In this document: positions 27,185 through 35,416 of the stretch, piece by piece | Position numbering within the stretch: the stretch's first letter is position 1 | Layout: each line of letters starts with the position of its first letter | NCBI GenBank assembly: GCA_016899975.1 | Contig: JACJJN010000019.1 | Location: forward strand, 1-64,000 | Source of the DNA: Lacrimispora saccharolytica | Lineage (GTDB): Bacteria > Bacillota > Clostridia > Lachnospirales > Lachnospiraceae | Direction: 5' to 3' | Length of the DNA stretch: 64,000 bases | Position numbers and translations under genes: made by a program | The notes under the pieces: generated by a model | What the model saw: the letters and a program-made list of their open reading frames with translations, nothing else | Databases searched by the model: none | Told to the model about the DNA's origin: nothing

Positions 27185-29251
27185 ATGATTCGTAAGTATC
27201 GTTTCGGAAACCCGTTGAATACAGAGGCCGTAGTGGAAGAGCATCCCATTGAGCAGGGGAAACTCCCACGGGTGGAAGTGAAAGAAGGAGAAAAAATTTC
27301 CTTCATGATGACAAAGGACGCGCCCGTGTATGGCCTGGGTGAACAGGTACGCGGTATCAATAAGAGGGGATGGATTTATATCAGCAACTGTACCGACGAC
27401 CCCAACCACCGGGAAGACACCCGTTCCCTGTATGCGGCCCACAATTTTCTTCTGTTTGCGGAGAAAGAACCGTTTGGAATTTTCCTGGATCATCCGGGCA
27501 AGGTGACCTTTGATATCGGTTACACCCAGCAGGATACTGCAGTGATCACCATGGAAAGCTGGGATATGGACGTATATTTTATCGATGGAAAAGATCTCAA
27601 AGACATCGTACATCAGTTCCGGCATATGATCGGCCGCAGCTATATTCCTCCAAAGTGGGCGTTTGGATTCGGACAGAGCCGCTGGGGTTACAAAAGCGAG
27701 GATGACGTGCGTGAGGTGGAACGCAGATACCGTGAACTGGGAATTCCTCTGGACAGCATTTATCTGGATATCGACTATATGGAACGGTTCAAGGACTTTA
27801 CGGTGAACGAAGAAACCTTCCCGGATTTCCCGGAATTTGTAAAGGAAATGCAGGAGAAGCATATCCATCTGGTGCCGATCATTGACGCAGGCGTCAAGAT
27901 CGAAGAAGGCTACCAGGTTTACGAAGAAGGCATGGAGAAAGGATATTTCTGTAAGGATGAGGATGGAAAGGAGTTCGTCGCAGCCGTATGGCCGGGACGA
28001 GTGCATTTCCCGGATATGCTGAATCCGGAGGCGCGCCGCTGGTTCGGACTGAAGTACAAATTCCTGCTGGATCAGGGAATCGATGGATTCTGGAATGATA
28101 TGAACGAGCCGTCCATCTTCTATTCCGAAAAGCGTCTGGAGAAAGTTTTTGATGAGTTGGAAAGCTTCCGCGGAAAGAACCAGGATCTGATGACACATTT
28201 CCGATTTAAGGGTCTGGTCATGGAGTTGGCGAACAATCCCGAGGATTACCGAAGCTTTTATCATAACTTTAACGGGGAAGGCACTCCGGTTCGTCATGAC
28301 AAGGTACATAATCTGTACGGCTACAATATGACCCGCGCGGCAGGAGATGCATTTGAGGAACTGGAGCCGGACAAGAGGATCCTGATGTTCTCTCGTTCTT
28401 CCTATATCGGAATGCATCGTTACGGCGGAATCTGGCAGGGAGACAATCTGTCCTGGTGGTCCCATCTGCTGCTGAACATCAAAATGATGCCTTCCTTGAA
28501 TATGTGCGGCTTCCTGTATACCGGAGCGGATCTGTGCGGTTTCGGCGCAGACACAACAGAAGACCTGGCACTGCGCTGGATGCAGTTCGGTGTGTTCACG
28601 CCGCTGATGAGAAATCATGCTGCCCTTGGAACACGTGAGCAGGAGCTGTATCAGTTCTCCAACAGCGAGGCATGCGGAAGAATGGTGAAGATTCGTTACA
28701 GCCTGCTGCCGTATCTGTACAGCGAGTATATGAAGGCGGCGCTGAGGGATGAGATGATGTTCCGCCCGCTGGCTTTCGATTATCCGGACGATCCGTATGC
28801 GGATCAGGTTGAGGATCAGCTGATGATCGGCGACAGTATGATGATCGCTCCGGTATATGAACAGAACAAGACAGGCCGTTATGTCTATCTGCCGGAGGAT
28901 ATGATGCTTGTATCCATGAGAAGTCCGGAGGATTACACGGTTCAGGTGGTGGAACAGGGACATCATTATGTGCCGGTGGCAATGGACGAACTGATCTTCT
29001 TTATTAAGAAAGATCATGTGATCCCGATGGCAGAAAGTGCAAAGAGTGTGTCGGATATGGACTTCGAACATCTGAACCTGCTGGGTTATGTGACCGACAA
29101 GGCGGTTTACGAGCTGTATGACGATGACGGAAACAGCAAGGATTATGAGAATCCGGAGCATTATGAGAAGATCACAGTCAGCGCGAAGGGAACCATCCGC
29201 CAGAGCGGAAAGATGAAAAAGGTATTTGAGAAATTCAACGGCATTCATTGA
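27185..29251 (+). CDS. GH31 alpha-glucosidase (Ro-alphaG1-like)
   Basis: A 688-residue cytoplasmic alpha-glucosidase. From memory it closely follows the characterised Blautia obeum GH31 alpha-glucosidase Ro-alphaG1 along its whole length (start MIRKYR, INKRGW.YISNCTDDP, IGRSYIPPKWAFGFGQSRWGY). The nucleophile is D305 in GFWNDMNEP. MFSRSSYIGMHRYGG, WWSHLLLNIKMMPSLNMCGF and the YTGADLCGFG acid/base region follow. Ro-alphaG1 prefers alpha-1,6 over alpha-1,4 linkages, and a similar preference is inferred here. The gene is divergent from an AraC regulator and ends before a terminator, so it is a single-gene unit. Confidence 0.93.
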   Translation: MIRKYRFGNPLNTEAVVEEHPIEQGKLPRVEVKEGEKISFMMTKDAPVYGLGEQVRGINKRGWIYISNCTDDPNHREDTRSLYAAHNFLLFAEKEPFGIFLDHPGKVTFDIGYTQQDTAVITMESWDMDVYFIDGKDLKDIVHQFRHMIGRSYIPPKWAFGFGQSRWGYKSEDDVREVERRYRELGIPLDSIYLDIDYMERFKDFTVNEETFPDFPEFVKEMQEKHIHLVPIIDAGVKIEEGYQVYEEGMEKGYFCKDEDGKEFVAAVWPGRVHFPDMLNPEARRWFGLKYKFLLDQGIDGFWNDMNEPSIFYSEKRLEKVFDELESFRGKNQDLMTHFRFKGLVMELANNPEDYRSFYHNFNGEGTPVRHDKVHNLYGYNMTRAAGDAFEELEPDKRILMFSRSSYIGMHRYGGIWQGDNLSWWSHLLLNIKMMPSLNMCGFLYTGADLCGFGADTTEDLALRWMQFGVFTPLMRNHAALGTREQELYQFSNSEACGRMVKIRYSLLPYLYSEYMKAALRDEMMFRPLAFDYPDDPYADQVEDQLMIGDSMMIAPVYEQNKTGRYVYLPEDMMLVSMRSPEDYTVQVVEQGHHYVPVAMDELIFFIKKDHVIPMAESAKSVSDMDFEHLNLLGYVTDKAVYELYDDDGNSKDYENPEHYEKITVSAKGTIRQSGKMKKVFEKFNGIH

Positions 29252-29268
29252 CAGGTGAATGAAAACAT

Positions 29269-29335
29269 GGAGCATGTGCCCGTCCGGGCAATCGCAGAGC
29301 GATTCCGGATATGCGCATGCTCCCTTTTGCTTTTA
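29269..29335 (+). terminator. Terminator of the GH31 gene
   Basis: GGAGCATG (29269-29276) pairs with CATGCTCC (29316-29323), with an inner ATCGC-AGA-GCGAT hairpin and the T-rich tail CTTTTGCTTTT. Confidence 0.75.
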
Positions 29336-29413
29336 TGAAACTGAAATTGTCCGAAACTGTACTTTTTTGCAGCCTGCAGGGGAAAATAAGTAGATGGAAA
29401 GAAACAGTTATGG

Positions 29414-29500
29414 TATACTTAAATTAACTTACTTGTTCTCTGGAGCGCATTTGAAGATTGCAGGAATGAACCTTCAAACACACTCAAATGAGAGGGGGAA
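29414..29500 (+). promoter_or_regulatory. Extended -10 promoter and switch-like leader
   Basis: TGGTATACT (29411-29419) is an extended -10 promoter. In the leader, the same left arm can pair two ways: TTTGAAG (29450-29456) with CTTCAAA (29472-29478), or CATTTGA (29448-29454) with TCAAATG (29484-29490). The second pairing reaches the edge of the GAGAGGGGG ribosome binding site of the small gene at 29508. The two stems exclude each other. Confidence 0.4.
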
Positions 29501-29507
29501 TGAAAAC

Positions 29508-29576
29508 ATGAAGAAAAAAGTAAAACAGAACTATGAACAGATGGCGCGTCAGACAGGACTCCCCGCAAGACAGTAA
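29508..29576 (+). CDS. 22-residue leader peptide
   Basis: ATG at 29508 is preceded by GAGAGGGGGAATGAAAAC and encodes MKKKVKQNYEQMARQTGLP plus three residues, ending in TAA. The basic N-terminus and lack of a hydrophobic core argue against secretion. The next gene's AGAGGAGGAA ribosome binding site starts just after the stop. It may be a regulatory leader peptide or a small protein. No homologue is known to me. Confidence 0.4.
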   Translation: MKKKVKQNYEQMARQTGLPARQ

Positions 29577-29592
29577 GAGGAGGAATGGAATT

Positions 29593-30327
29593 TTGAAAGA
29601 GAACAGGTACGATGATGAAGAATTTTTTAATAAATACAGCCAGATGAGCCGGTCAGTGAAAGGACTTTCGGGCGCGGGCGAATGGCGGGAACTGGAAAAG
29701 CTGCTGCCGGATTTCCACGGAAAGCGGGTGCTGGATCTGGGCTGCGGGTATGGATGGCACTGCATCTACGCGGCGGAGCACGGGGCGCAGAGAGTGGAAG
29801 GAACGGATATTTCAGAAAGGATGCTGGCGGTTGCCAAAGAGAAATGTCAGATGGAGCAGGTACATTTTGTCCGGTGTGCGATGGAGGATCTGGAATACGC
29901 GCCGGAAAGCTTTGACGTGGTGATCAGTTCGCTGGCATTTCATTATGTGAAGGATTTCGGAGCTCTTGTGGAGAAGATCAGCCGGTGGCTCACCTCGGGC
30001 GGAAAGTTTGTATTTTCCGCGGAACATCCGGTGTTTACCGCTGAGGGAAGCCAGGACTGGATGTACGACAAAGACGGAAAGATCCTCTGCTTCCCGGTGG
30101 ATCACTACTATTATGAGGGGAAAAGGGACGCCATTTTCCTTGGGGAACATGTGGTAAAGTATCACAGAACGGTGACGACTTATGTACAGACACTTTTGAA
30201 GCAGGGATTCGTGCTGGACGCGCTGGTAGAGCCGCAGCCGCCGGAGGATATGATGGATCTGCCCGGCATGGCGGATGAGATGCGCCGTCCGATGATGCTG
30301 CTTCTGGCGGCAACAAAAAAATCCTGA
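29593..30327 (+). CDS. Class I SAM-dependent methyltransferase
   Basis: A 244-residue methyltransferase. Motif I VLDLGCGYGWHCIYAA binds S-adenosylmethionine, followed by the acidic residue in VEGTDISERML, motif II around MEDLEYAPESFDVVISSLAFHYV, and FVFSAEHPVF. It resembles UbiE/Methyltransf_11-type proteins of small-molecule specificity; the substrate is unknown. I place the start at TTG 29593, because it begins the conserved KENRYDDEEFF segment and stands nine bases after GGAGG. An upstream ATG (29533) would overlap the leader peptide and has no ribosome binding site. Confidence 0.85.
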   Translation: MKENRYDDEEFFNKYSQMSRSVKGLSGAGEWRELEKLLPDFHGKRVLDLGCGYGWHCIYAAEHGAQRVEGTDISERMLAVAKEKCQMEQVHFVRCAMEDLEYAPESFDVVISSLAFHYVKDFGALVEKISRWLTSGGKFVFSAEHPVFTAEGSQDWMYDKDGKILCFPVDHYYYEGKRDAIFLGEHVVKYHRTVTTYVQTLLKQGFVLDALVEPQPPEDMMDLPGMADEMRRPMMLLLAATKKS

Positions 30328-30447
30328 CGAAAACGGTTCCAAAAACTCGAAATCCGCGGAATGTTTTTTGAAAAAGCCAAATCCGGCGGATGCATCCGGA
30401 ATCCCATGTGCTATACTGGAAGAAATGAAAAAAGGAGGATTCCGCCA

Positions 30448-30672
30448 ATGGCAGGCAGAGGACGCAGAAAGCAGAATCTTACACTGGATGAACAACTGAT
30501 CAGAACGGAAGAAGAAATCGACGAACTGGAACTGCGCATGGAAGAACTGCAGAAAAAGAAAGAAGAGATCGAGGAACAGATTGCCGGGCAGAAAAAGGAA
30601 GCGCTGTATCAGGCGGCGATACATTCTGGTAAATCGATGGAAGAAGTACTTGCTTTACTAGAGCGTGTTTGA
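30448..30672 (+). CDS. Small coiled-coil protein
   Basis: A 74-residue, highly charged protein beginning MAGRGRRKQNLTLDEQL, with one long heptad-type helix (about 12-52, rich in EE, EL and KKK) and a short C-terminal helix GKSMEEVLALLERV. ATG 30448 follows AAAGGAGGATTCCGCCA. The last three codons and the stop come from the left end of the repeat element starting at 30661, so the original C-terminus may have differed. Function unknown. Confidence 0.6.
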   Translation: MAGRGRRKQNLTLDEQLIRTEEEIDELELRMEELQKKKEEIEEQIAGQKKEALYQAAIHSGKSMEEVLALLERV

Positions 30673-30820
30673 AAATTCATTCCTGCAATCTGCACGCCCC
30701 ACTTTGCGGGAAATTCGCCCCAAAATCAGTCAGCGTAGCCCGCTACGCCTCCTGATTTCGGAACAAATTTCCCGCAAACTGTGACGCACATCTTGCAGAA
30801 AGCAATTTTCGAACACGCTC
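30661..30820. repeat. Inverted-repeat element, family 2, complete copy
   Basis: The ends are GAGCGTGTTTGAAAATT (30661-30677) and AATTTTCGAACACGCTC (30804-30820). The two halves pair imperfectly along their whole length (CTGCAATCTGCACG with GACGCACATCTTGCAG, GCGGGAAATT with AATTTCCCGC, AAAATCAG with CTGATTT) to a GTAGC/GCTAC tip. About 160 bp with no open frame, it looks like a MITE or a transcribed long hairpin. A related half copy is at 33418. Confidence 0.8.
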
Positions 30821-30845
30821 TTGCAGCAGAGGAAGGAATATAAGA

Positions 30846-30899
30846 ACAAAACAGCCCCCACAGAAAACGAACATGCATTTTCTGTGGGGGCTGTTTTGT
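30846..30899. terminator. Strong bidirectional terminator
   Basis: ACAAAACAGCCCCCACAGAA and its complement form a perfect stem of about 22 bp (30846-30867 with 30878-30899), with A-runs before and T-runs after. It serves both the rightward small gene and the leftward gene at 30961. Confidence 0.85.
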
Positions 30900-30960
30900 C
30901 CGGGATTCTGAGCCGCACGGAAATATGTGACAACACATATTTAAAAAGTATGGGAGGAGA

Positions 30961-31542
30961 TCAGAAAATCTTTTTCAGCTCCTGCCTGGAAATCTGGTAA
31001 GTCTTCAGAAACTGTTCCAGATCCTCTTCGGATGCGATCATGGCTACCTCCTGAAATTTACCGGTTTTTCGGTCTACGAAACCGGCGACTTGTTCGCCGG
31101 TACAGATACTGCAGCGGATCGCAGGTTCCAGAAGGGAACGGTCAAAAGAAGAGGAAGCTCCCGCATCGGCACTGTGTTCACGGCGATGAAGGACTGCCCG
31201 GCGGATCAGAGCGCCGATTCCGATTCCAATCAGGGATGCTGCAGCCGGAAGCAGAAAGAGCAGAAATCCCGAAAGTGTATTGGAAATCAGAAAATTCAGA
31301 AGCATTTCCGCGGCTCCGAAGCAAAGCGGAAACACCCACCGCCAGCGGAATCCCACCGCGGAAACCGCCAGTGAGGCAAACAGAGCTGCCGCTGGCAACA
31401 GGAGGAAAAAGGCAAGGATTCCATACCCCATAACATCCGTCGGATCCAACCCTGTGTAATACAGCAGAAGCAGGTAAACCCAGACAATCCCACTGATTCC
31501 AACAGAGATCTGGACAACCAGTTTTTTCCTGTTTGTATTCAT
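30961..31542 (-). CDS. Membrane protein with C-terminal CxxC domain
   Basis: A 193-residue protein with four predicted transmembrane helices (about 8-28, 36-60, 67-85, 91-112), then a basic linker and a soluble C-terminal part. This part starts with IRCSICTGEQVAGFVDRKTG and ends near EEDLEQFLKTYQIS. The same CxxC-GEQVAGF pattern occurs as a free-standing small protein in Lachnospiraceae, sometimes labelled aspartate dehydrogenase without support. Here it is fused to a membrane anchor. A zinc or redox role for the cysteine pair is plausible. Function unknown. Confidence 0.6.
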   Translation of the reverse strand: MNTNRKKLVVQISVGISGIVWVYLLLLYYTGLDPTDVMGYGILAFFLLLPAAALFASLAVSAVGFRWRWVFPLCFGAAEMLLNFLISNTLSGFLLFLLPAAASLIGIGIGALIRRAVLHRREHSADAGASSSFDRSLLEPAIRCSICTGEQVAGFVDRKTGKFQEVAMIASEEDLEQFLKTYQISRQELKKIF

Positions 31543-31576
31543 AACAGTCCCCCTTCCAATTCATCGTTCCCGCATC

Positions 31577-31604
31577 GCAGCCGTTCCGCTAACGGAACGG
31601 TTGC
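31577..31604. repeat. Palindromic repeat, family 1, divergent hairpin
   Basis: GCAGCCGTTCCG (31577-31588) pairs with CGGAACGGTTGC (31593-31604) around a CTAA loop, with one G-U pair. It shares the AACCGTTC core with family 1 but is the least similar copy. Confidence 0.5.
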
Positions 31605-31705
31605 TCTGTATCATCAGCGGGAAAAACAGATTTCTTTTCTTCTGCCATTATCATACCATGAAGAGGCAAATGTCATCAATCCAAACTTCTGGATTATAAT
31701 AGGTT

Positions 31706-33370
31706 TTATACTGTCATTACAAGAAACTGATACGGTTCCAGGTGCAGTGTCCTGCCGTCTGCGGCAAGTCCGTCACAGTTGTTGAGAAGGATCGTTCCCG
31801 GTTCTTTTTCCAGCGTGACATCCAGAGGCTCATTCTGGTAATTTCCCATCACCAGCAGTGTATGTTTCTCATCTTTCCGATAATACGCCATCAGATGTTT
31901 CTGCTCTCTGTGGTACGGGACCAGTCTGCCGTATACCAGAGTGTCCTTGTAATCCGGATGCTTGCGCAGGGCAATCAGTTTTTTGTAGAAGGAGAGAACC
32001 GAATCCTCATCCTTTTCCTGAGTGGCGACATTGATCCGGCGGTAGTTGGGATTGACGTTCAGCCACGGAGTGCCGGTGGTGAATCCCGCCTGCGGGGAAT
32101 CGTCCCACTGCACCGGGGTTCTGGCGTTGTCGCGGCTGTAGGCGGAGACGGCTTTCAGCGCTTCCTCCGGAGAGAGACCTGCGTCCAACGCCACCTGGTA
32201 CTGGTCCAGTGTGGAGATATCGTCTACCTCGCTGATGGAGGAAAAGACGGTATTTTCCATGCCGATTTCCTGTCCCTGGTAAATAAACGGAAGTCCTTTC
32301 AGAAGGAAATTCAGTCCTCCAAGCATCTTTTTCGCCCGCGGGCTGTGCTCGCCCTCCGGAAGATAGCGGGAAACACCCCTTGGCTCATCATGATTCTCAA
32401 TGATATTGGAAAGAAAGCCGATGCCCTCTGTGCGTTCCTGGGCTTCAAAACAACAGTTTTTATAGTCTTCCCCGGTGATTTTCTTTATATCGTACCAGCC
32501 ATTGGGGCTCTCGCCGAAGATGGTTTCATTGAAATCGAACATACTGGAAAAATGTCCGTCCGGGCCGATGAAATCCCGCAGTTCGTCGTCCTTCATGTTG
32601 AAGACCTCGCCGACGGTAAACGCATCATATTTCGCGAAAGTTTCCCGTTTCATTTCCTCCAGAAATTCACCGATGCCTCTGGCATGTTTCAGCATTTCGC
32701 CTACGGAGCACAGGCCGTCGTCCCGATCCGGTGTATAGTCGCAGAACGGCAGAGGCTTTTTGATATTGATGATCGCGTCGATGCGGAAACCGCCCAGACC
32801 TTTGTCCAGCCACCAGTTGATGTTTTTGTAAATTTCCTGACGTACCTGTGGGTTTTCCCAGTTCAGATCCGGTTGCTTTTTATGAAAGATATGAAGATAC
32901 TGTTTGTCCGTGCCCGGGAGCGGTTCCCATACGGAACCGCCGAAGCAGGAGCGCCAGTTGCAGGGCCGTCCGTCTTTTTGGTCGGCAAGGTAAAAAAACT
33001 TTCCGTAAGGACCGTCCGGATCCTTTTTTGCCGCTTCAAACCAGGGATGCTCGTCGGAGCAGTGGTTGACCACCAGATCCATCAGCAGATACATGCCGCG
33101 ATTTTTTGTCTCGGTGATCAGTTCGTCCATATCTTCCATGGTGCCGAACCGTGGATCGATGGCGTAATAATCGGAAATGTCGTAGCCCTGATCTGCCAGG
33201 GGAGATTTATAGATCGGGGAAAGCCAGAGCACATCCACGCCCAGTTCTTTCAGATAATCCAGTTTCTGAATAATTCCCTGAAGATCTCCGATTCCGTCCC
33301 CGTTGGAATCATAAAAACTTTTCGGGTAAATCTGGTAGAAAATTTTGTCATGCCACCATTTGCGTTCCAT
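31706..33370 (-). CDS. GH13 alpha-glucosidase (oligo-1,6-glucosidase type)
   Basis: A 554-residue cytoplasmic GH13 enzyme. Its conserved regions are DLVVNHCSDEHPWF, GGFRIDAI (nucleophile Asp near 200), TVGEVF (acid/base Glu) and IIENHDEPRG. It differs from the enzyme at 13702 in keeping MENTVFSSISEVDD after the QGQEIG loop, so the two are not recent duplicates. The start is ATG 33370, set by GGAGGAAACAAAA. No regulator or transporter is beside it on this strand. It probably hydrolyses isomalto-type or sucrose-type alpha-glucosides; the substrate is inferred. Confidence 0.9.
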   Translation of the reverse strand: MERKWWHDKIFYQIYPKSFYDSNGDGIGDLQGIIQKLDYLKELGVDVLWLSPIYKSPLADQGYDISDYYAIDPRFGTMEDMDELITETKNRGMYLLMDLVVNHCSDEHPWFEAAKKDPDGPYGKFFYLADQKDGRPCNWRSCFGGSVWEPLPGTDKQYLHIFHKKQPDLNWENPQVRQEIYKNINWWLDKGLGGFRIDAIINIKKPLPFCDYTPDRDDGLCSVGEMLKHARGIGEFLEEMKRETFAKYDAFTVGEVFNMKDDELRDFIGPDGHFSSMFDFNETIFGESPNGWYDIKKITGEDYKNCCFEAQERTEGIGFLSNIIENHDEPRGVSRYLPEGEHSPRAKKMLGGLNFLLKGLPFIYQGQEIGMENTVFSSISEVDDISTLDQYQVALDAGLSPEEALKAVSAYSRDNARTPVQWDDSPQAGFTTGTPWLNVNPNYRRINVATQEKDEDSVLSFYKKLIALRKHPDYKDTLVYGRLVPYHREQKHLMAYYRKDEKHTLLVMGNYQNEPLDVTLEKEPGTILLNNCDGLAADGRTLHLEPYQFLVMTV

Positions 33371-33417
33371 TTTTGTTTCCTCCATGTTAAATAAAATTTA
33401 ATCTTTGCAGCCGTTTA

Positions 33418-33470
33418 GAGGGTGTTTGAAAATTGCTTTCTGCGAGATGTGCGTCGCAGTTTGTGCGAGA
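33418..33470. repeat. Half copy of inverted-repeat family 2
   Basis: GAGGGTGTTTGAAAATTGCTTT and the following bases (CTGCGAGATGTGCGTCGCAGTTTGTGCGAGAT) match the reverse complement of the right half of the element at 30661-30820 with few mismatches. The other half is missing. It lies upstream of the GH13 gene at 31706, on its promoter side. Confidence 0.7.
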
Positions 33471-33757
33471 TCCGCAGACCGCTGAATAATTACCTTGTGA
33501 TCACAGTATACTGCTTTTAGCGGAGGGAAAACAGAACGAAACTGCGGAAAACAGATACAATTCTGCGCTGAACCGTTTGGCGTTTCGTGTGCGTGGAAAC
33601 AGAAGATGGCGCCGGCTATCCGTTCCGTTATCGGAAAGGTCGGGAATTGCATGAAAATTTATATACATTTTATAACTTATTAGAAATTTTATGATATAAT
33701 AGGAAAAACTCCCGTGTCAAAAAGAAAGAGAACAGGAAGCTTTGGAAAGGAGATTGC
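33471..33757 (+). promoter_or_regulatory. Non-coding gap with promoter of the amidohydrolase gene
   Basis: No gene is supported here. An AT-rich stretch (33645-33710) ends in GATATAATAGG, giving a -10 box TATAAT at 33695-33700. The -35 region is weak (TATAAC near 33672). The gene's GAAAGGAG ribosome binding site follows at about 33745-33752. Confidence 0.45.
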
Positions 33758-35350
33758 ATGAAGCAGACATTTTATTATGGCGGAACGATTCTGACCATGG
33801 ATGAGAAAAGATGTGCGGAGGCGGTTCTGACGTCCGAGGGCAGGATCCTGGCGGTAGGGACGTACGAAGAAGTGGAAGCGGCTGCCGGGAAAGAGGCGGA
33901 AATGGAAAAGATTCCCCTGGAGGGAAGGACGATGATGCCGGCGTTCATCGATGCCCACAGTCATTTCAGCGCCTACGCCAACGCCATGCTGCAGGCGGAT
34001 CTGGAGAAGGCGGAGAGCTTCGAGGATATCCGTAACATTCTCCGTGCATATAAAGAAGAACACAAGATTCCCGATGGCAAGTGGATCCAGGGCAAGGGAT
34101 ACGATCATAATCGTCTGAAAGAAAAAAGACATCCGGACAAGGGGCTTCTTGATGCAGCGCTGCCTTCCAATCCGGTTATGATCTCACATCAGTCGGGCCA
34201 TGTGGGCGTTTTCAATACCCGGGGGTTGGAAGCACTGGGAGTGACAGAGACGACACAGGCGCCGGAAGGCGGAATGATTGAAAAAAAGGATGGAAAACTG
34301 ACCGGATATATGGAAGAAAATGCGTTCCTCCAATACATGAAGGAGATCCCTATGGCGTCTATGGAGGAGTTTCTCCGTGCGTTTGAGGAAGGACAGAGAC
34401 GTTATGCCGCCCATGGGATCACAACAGTGCAGGAGGGAATGATGATCGACGAGCTGCTTCCATTCTACCGGATGCTGACCGAACAGGACCGGCTGTACCT
34501 GGATGTGGTGCTTTACGCGGATATCCGCCGGGGCGAGGGACTGAGAAAGGCGCTGGAACCATATCGGAACGGCTATCGTGACCATGTCCGCCTGGGCGGT
34601 TACAAAATCTTTCTGGACGGATCACCGCAGAGCAGGACGGCATGGCTTCGGGCACCCTATGAGGGAGCAGAGGACGGATACTGCGGCTATGGCACCCTCA
34701 GTGATGAGGAGACAAAAGCGGCGATCCGTCAGGCATTCCGGGATCATATGCAGATCCTTGCGCATTGCAATGGGGATGCGGCTTGTGAACAGTATATCCG
34801 ATGCTATGAGGAGGTAAAACAGGAATTTCCGGGACAGGAGATTCATCCCGTTCTGGTTCATGCCCAGCTGCTGGGACGGGATCAGCTGGAGCGGGTAAAG
34901 AAACTTGGCATGATCCCGTCCTTCTTTGTGGCGCACGTTTATCACTGGGGGGAAGTCCACAGGGAGAATTTCGGCGAGCTTCGCGCCTCTAGGATCAGTC
35001 CGTGCAAAAGCGCTCTGAATCAGGGCATCCGTTTCACGTTCCATCAGGACACTCCGGTGATCGCTCCGAATATGATGGAAACGGTTTGGTGCGCGGTGAA
35101 CCGCAGAACATCCGGCGGCTATGTTCTCGGCGCAGAAGAAAGGATTCCTGTGGAGGAAGCCCTGAAAGCAGTGACGATCCATGCCGCCTGGCAGTATGGA
35201 GAGGACGGAGAAAAGGGAAGCATCACACCGGGGAAATCTGCGGATTTTGTGATCCTTGACCGTGATCCGTACAAAACAGATCCGGAAGCTTTGCGGGAAA
35301 TCAGAATCCTTCAAACGATCAAGGCGGGTAAGACCATTTATCAAAGCTGA
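33758..35350 (+). CDS. Metal-dependent amidohydrolase (YtcJ-like)
   Basis: A 530-residue amidohydrolase of the YtcJ/AepA type (Amidohydro_3). It shows the N-terminal beta segment with GRILAVGTYEEVE, the metal ligands in AFIDAHSHF, GKWIQGKGYDHNRL, HQSGHVGVFNT, the carboxylate segment in GGYKIFLDGSPQSRTAWL, histidines in ILAHCNGD and VLVHAQLLGRDQ, and the Asp in FHQDTPV. The C-terminal ITPGKSADFVILDRDP closes the fold. The substrate is unknown; relatives hydrolyse N-substituted or formyl amides. It is cytoplasmic with no signal peptide and is followed by an unrelated membrane protein. Confidence 0.85.
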   Translation: MKQTFYYGGTILTMDEKRCAEAVLTSEGRILAVGTYEEVEAAAGKEAEMEKIPLEGRTMMPAFIDAHSHFSAYANAMLQADLEKAESFEDIRNILRAYKEEHKIPDGKWIQGKGYDHNRLKEKRHPDKGLLDAALPSNPVMISHQSGHVGVFNTRGLEALGVTETTQAPEGGMIEKKDGKLTGYMEENAFLQYMKEIPMASMEEFLRAFEEGQRRYAAHGITTVQEGMMIDELLPFYRMLTEQDRLYLDVVLYADIRRGEGLRKALEPYRNGYRDHVRLGGYKIFLDGSPQSRTAWLRAPYEGAEDGYCGYGTLSDEETKAAIRQAFRDHMQILAHCNGDAACEQYIRCYEEVKQEFPGQEIHPVLVHAQLLGRDQLERVKKLGMIPSFFVAHVYHWGEVHRENFGELRASRISPCKSALNQGIRFTFHQDTPVIAPNMMETVWCAVNRRTSGGYVLGAEERIPVEEALKAVTIHAAWQYGEDGEKGSITPGKSADFVILDRDPYKTDPEALREIRILQTIKAGKTIYQS

Positions 35351-35416
35351 GAATCCAGGTGGCCGTTCCATCCAACAAAAACGCTCTAAATATACTGAGA
35401 GAAAAAGGGGAGAGTT

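Noticed and set aside
27143-29275. 710-codon open frame on the minus strand
   Set aside because: It lies fully opposite the GH31 alpha-glucosidase gene. The translation is rich in His, Leu and Ile without any family motif, and it has no ribosome binding site. It is a shadow of GC-biased codons.
31742-33394. 550-codon plus-strand frame
   Set aside because: Opposite the second GH13 gene, whose catalytic motifs are all present on the minus strand.
33398-33652. 84-codon minus-strand frame upstream of the GH13 gene
   Set aside because: It covers the half copy of repeat family 2 and has no conserved features.
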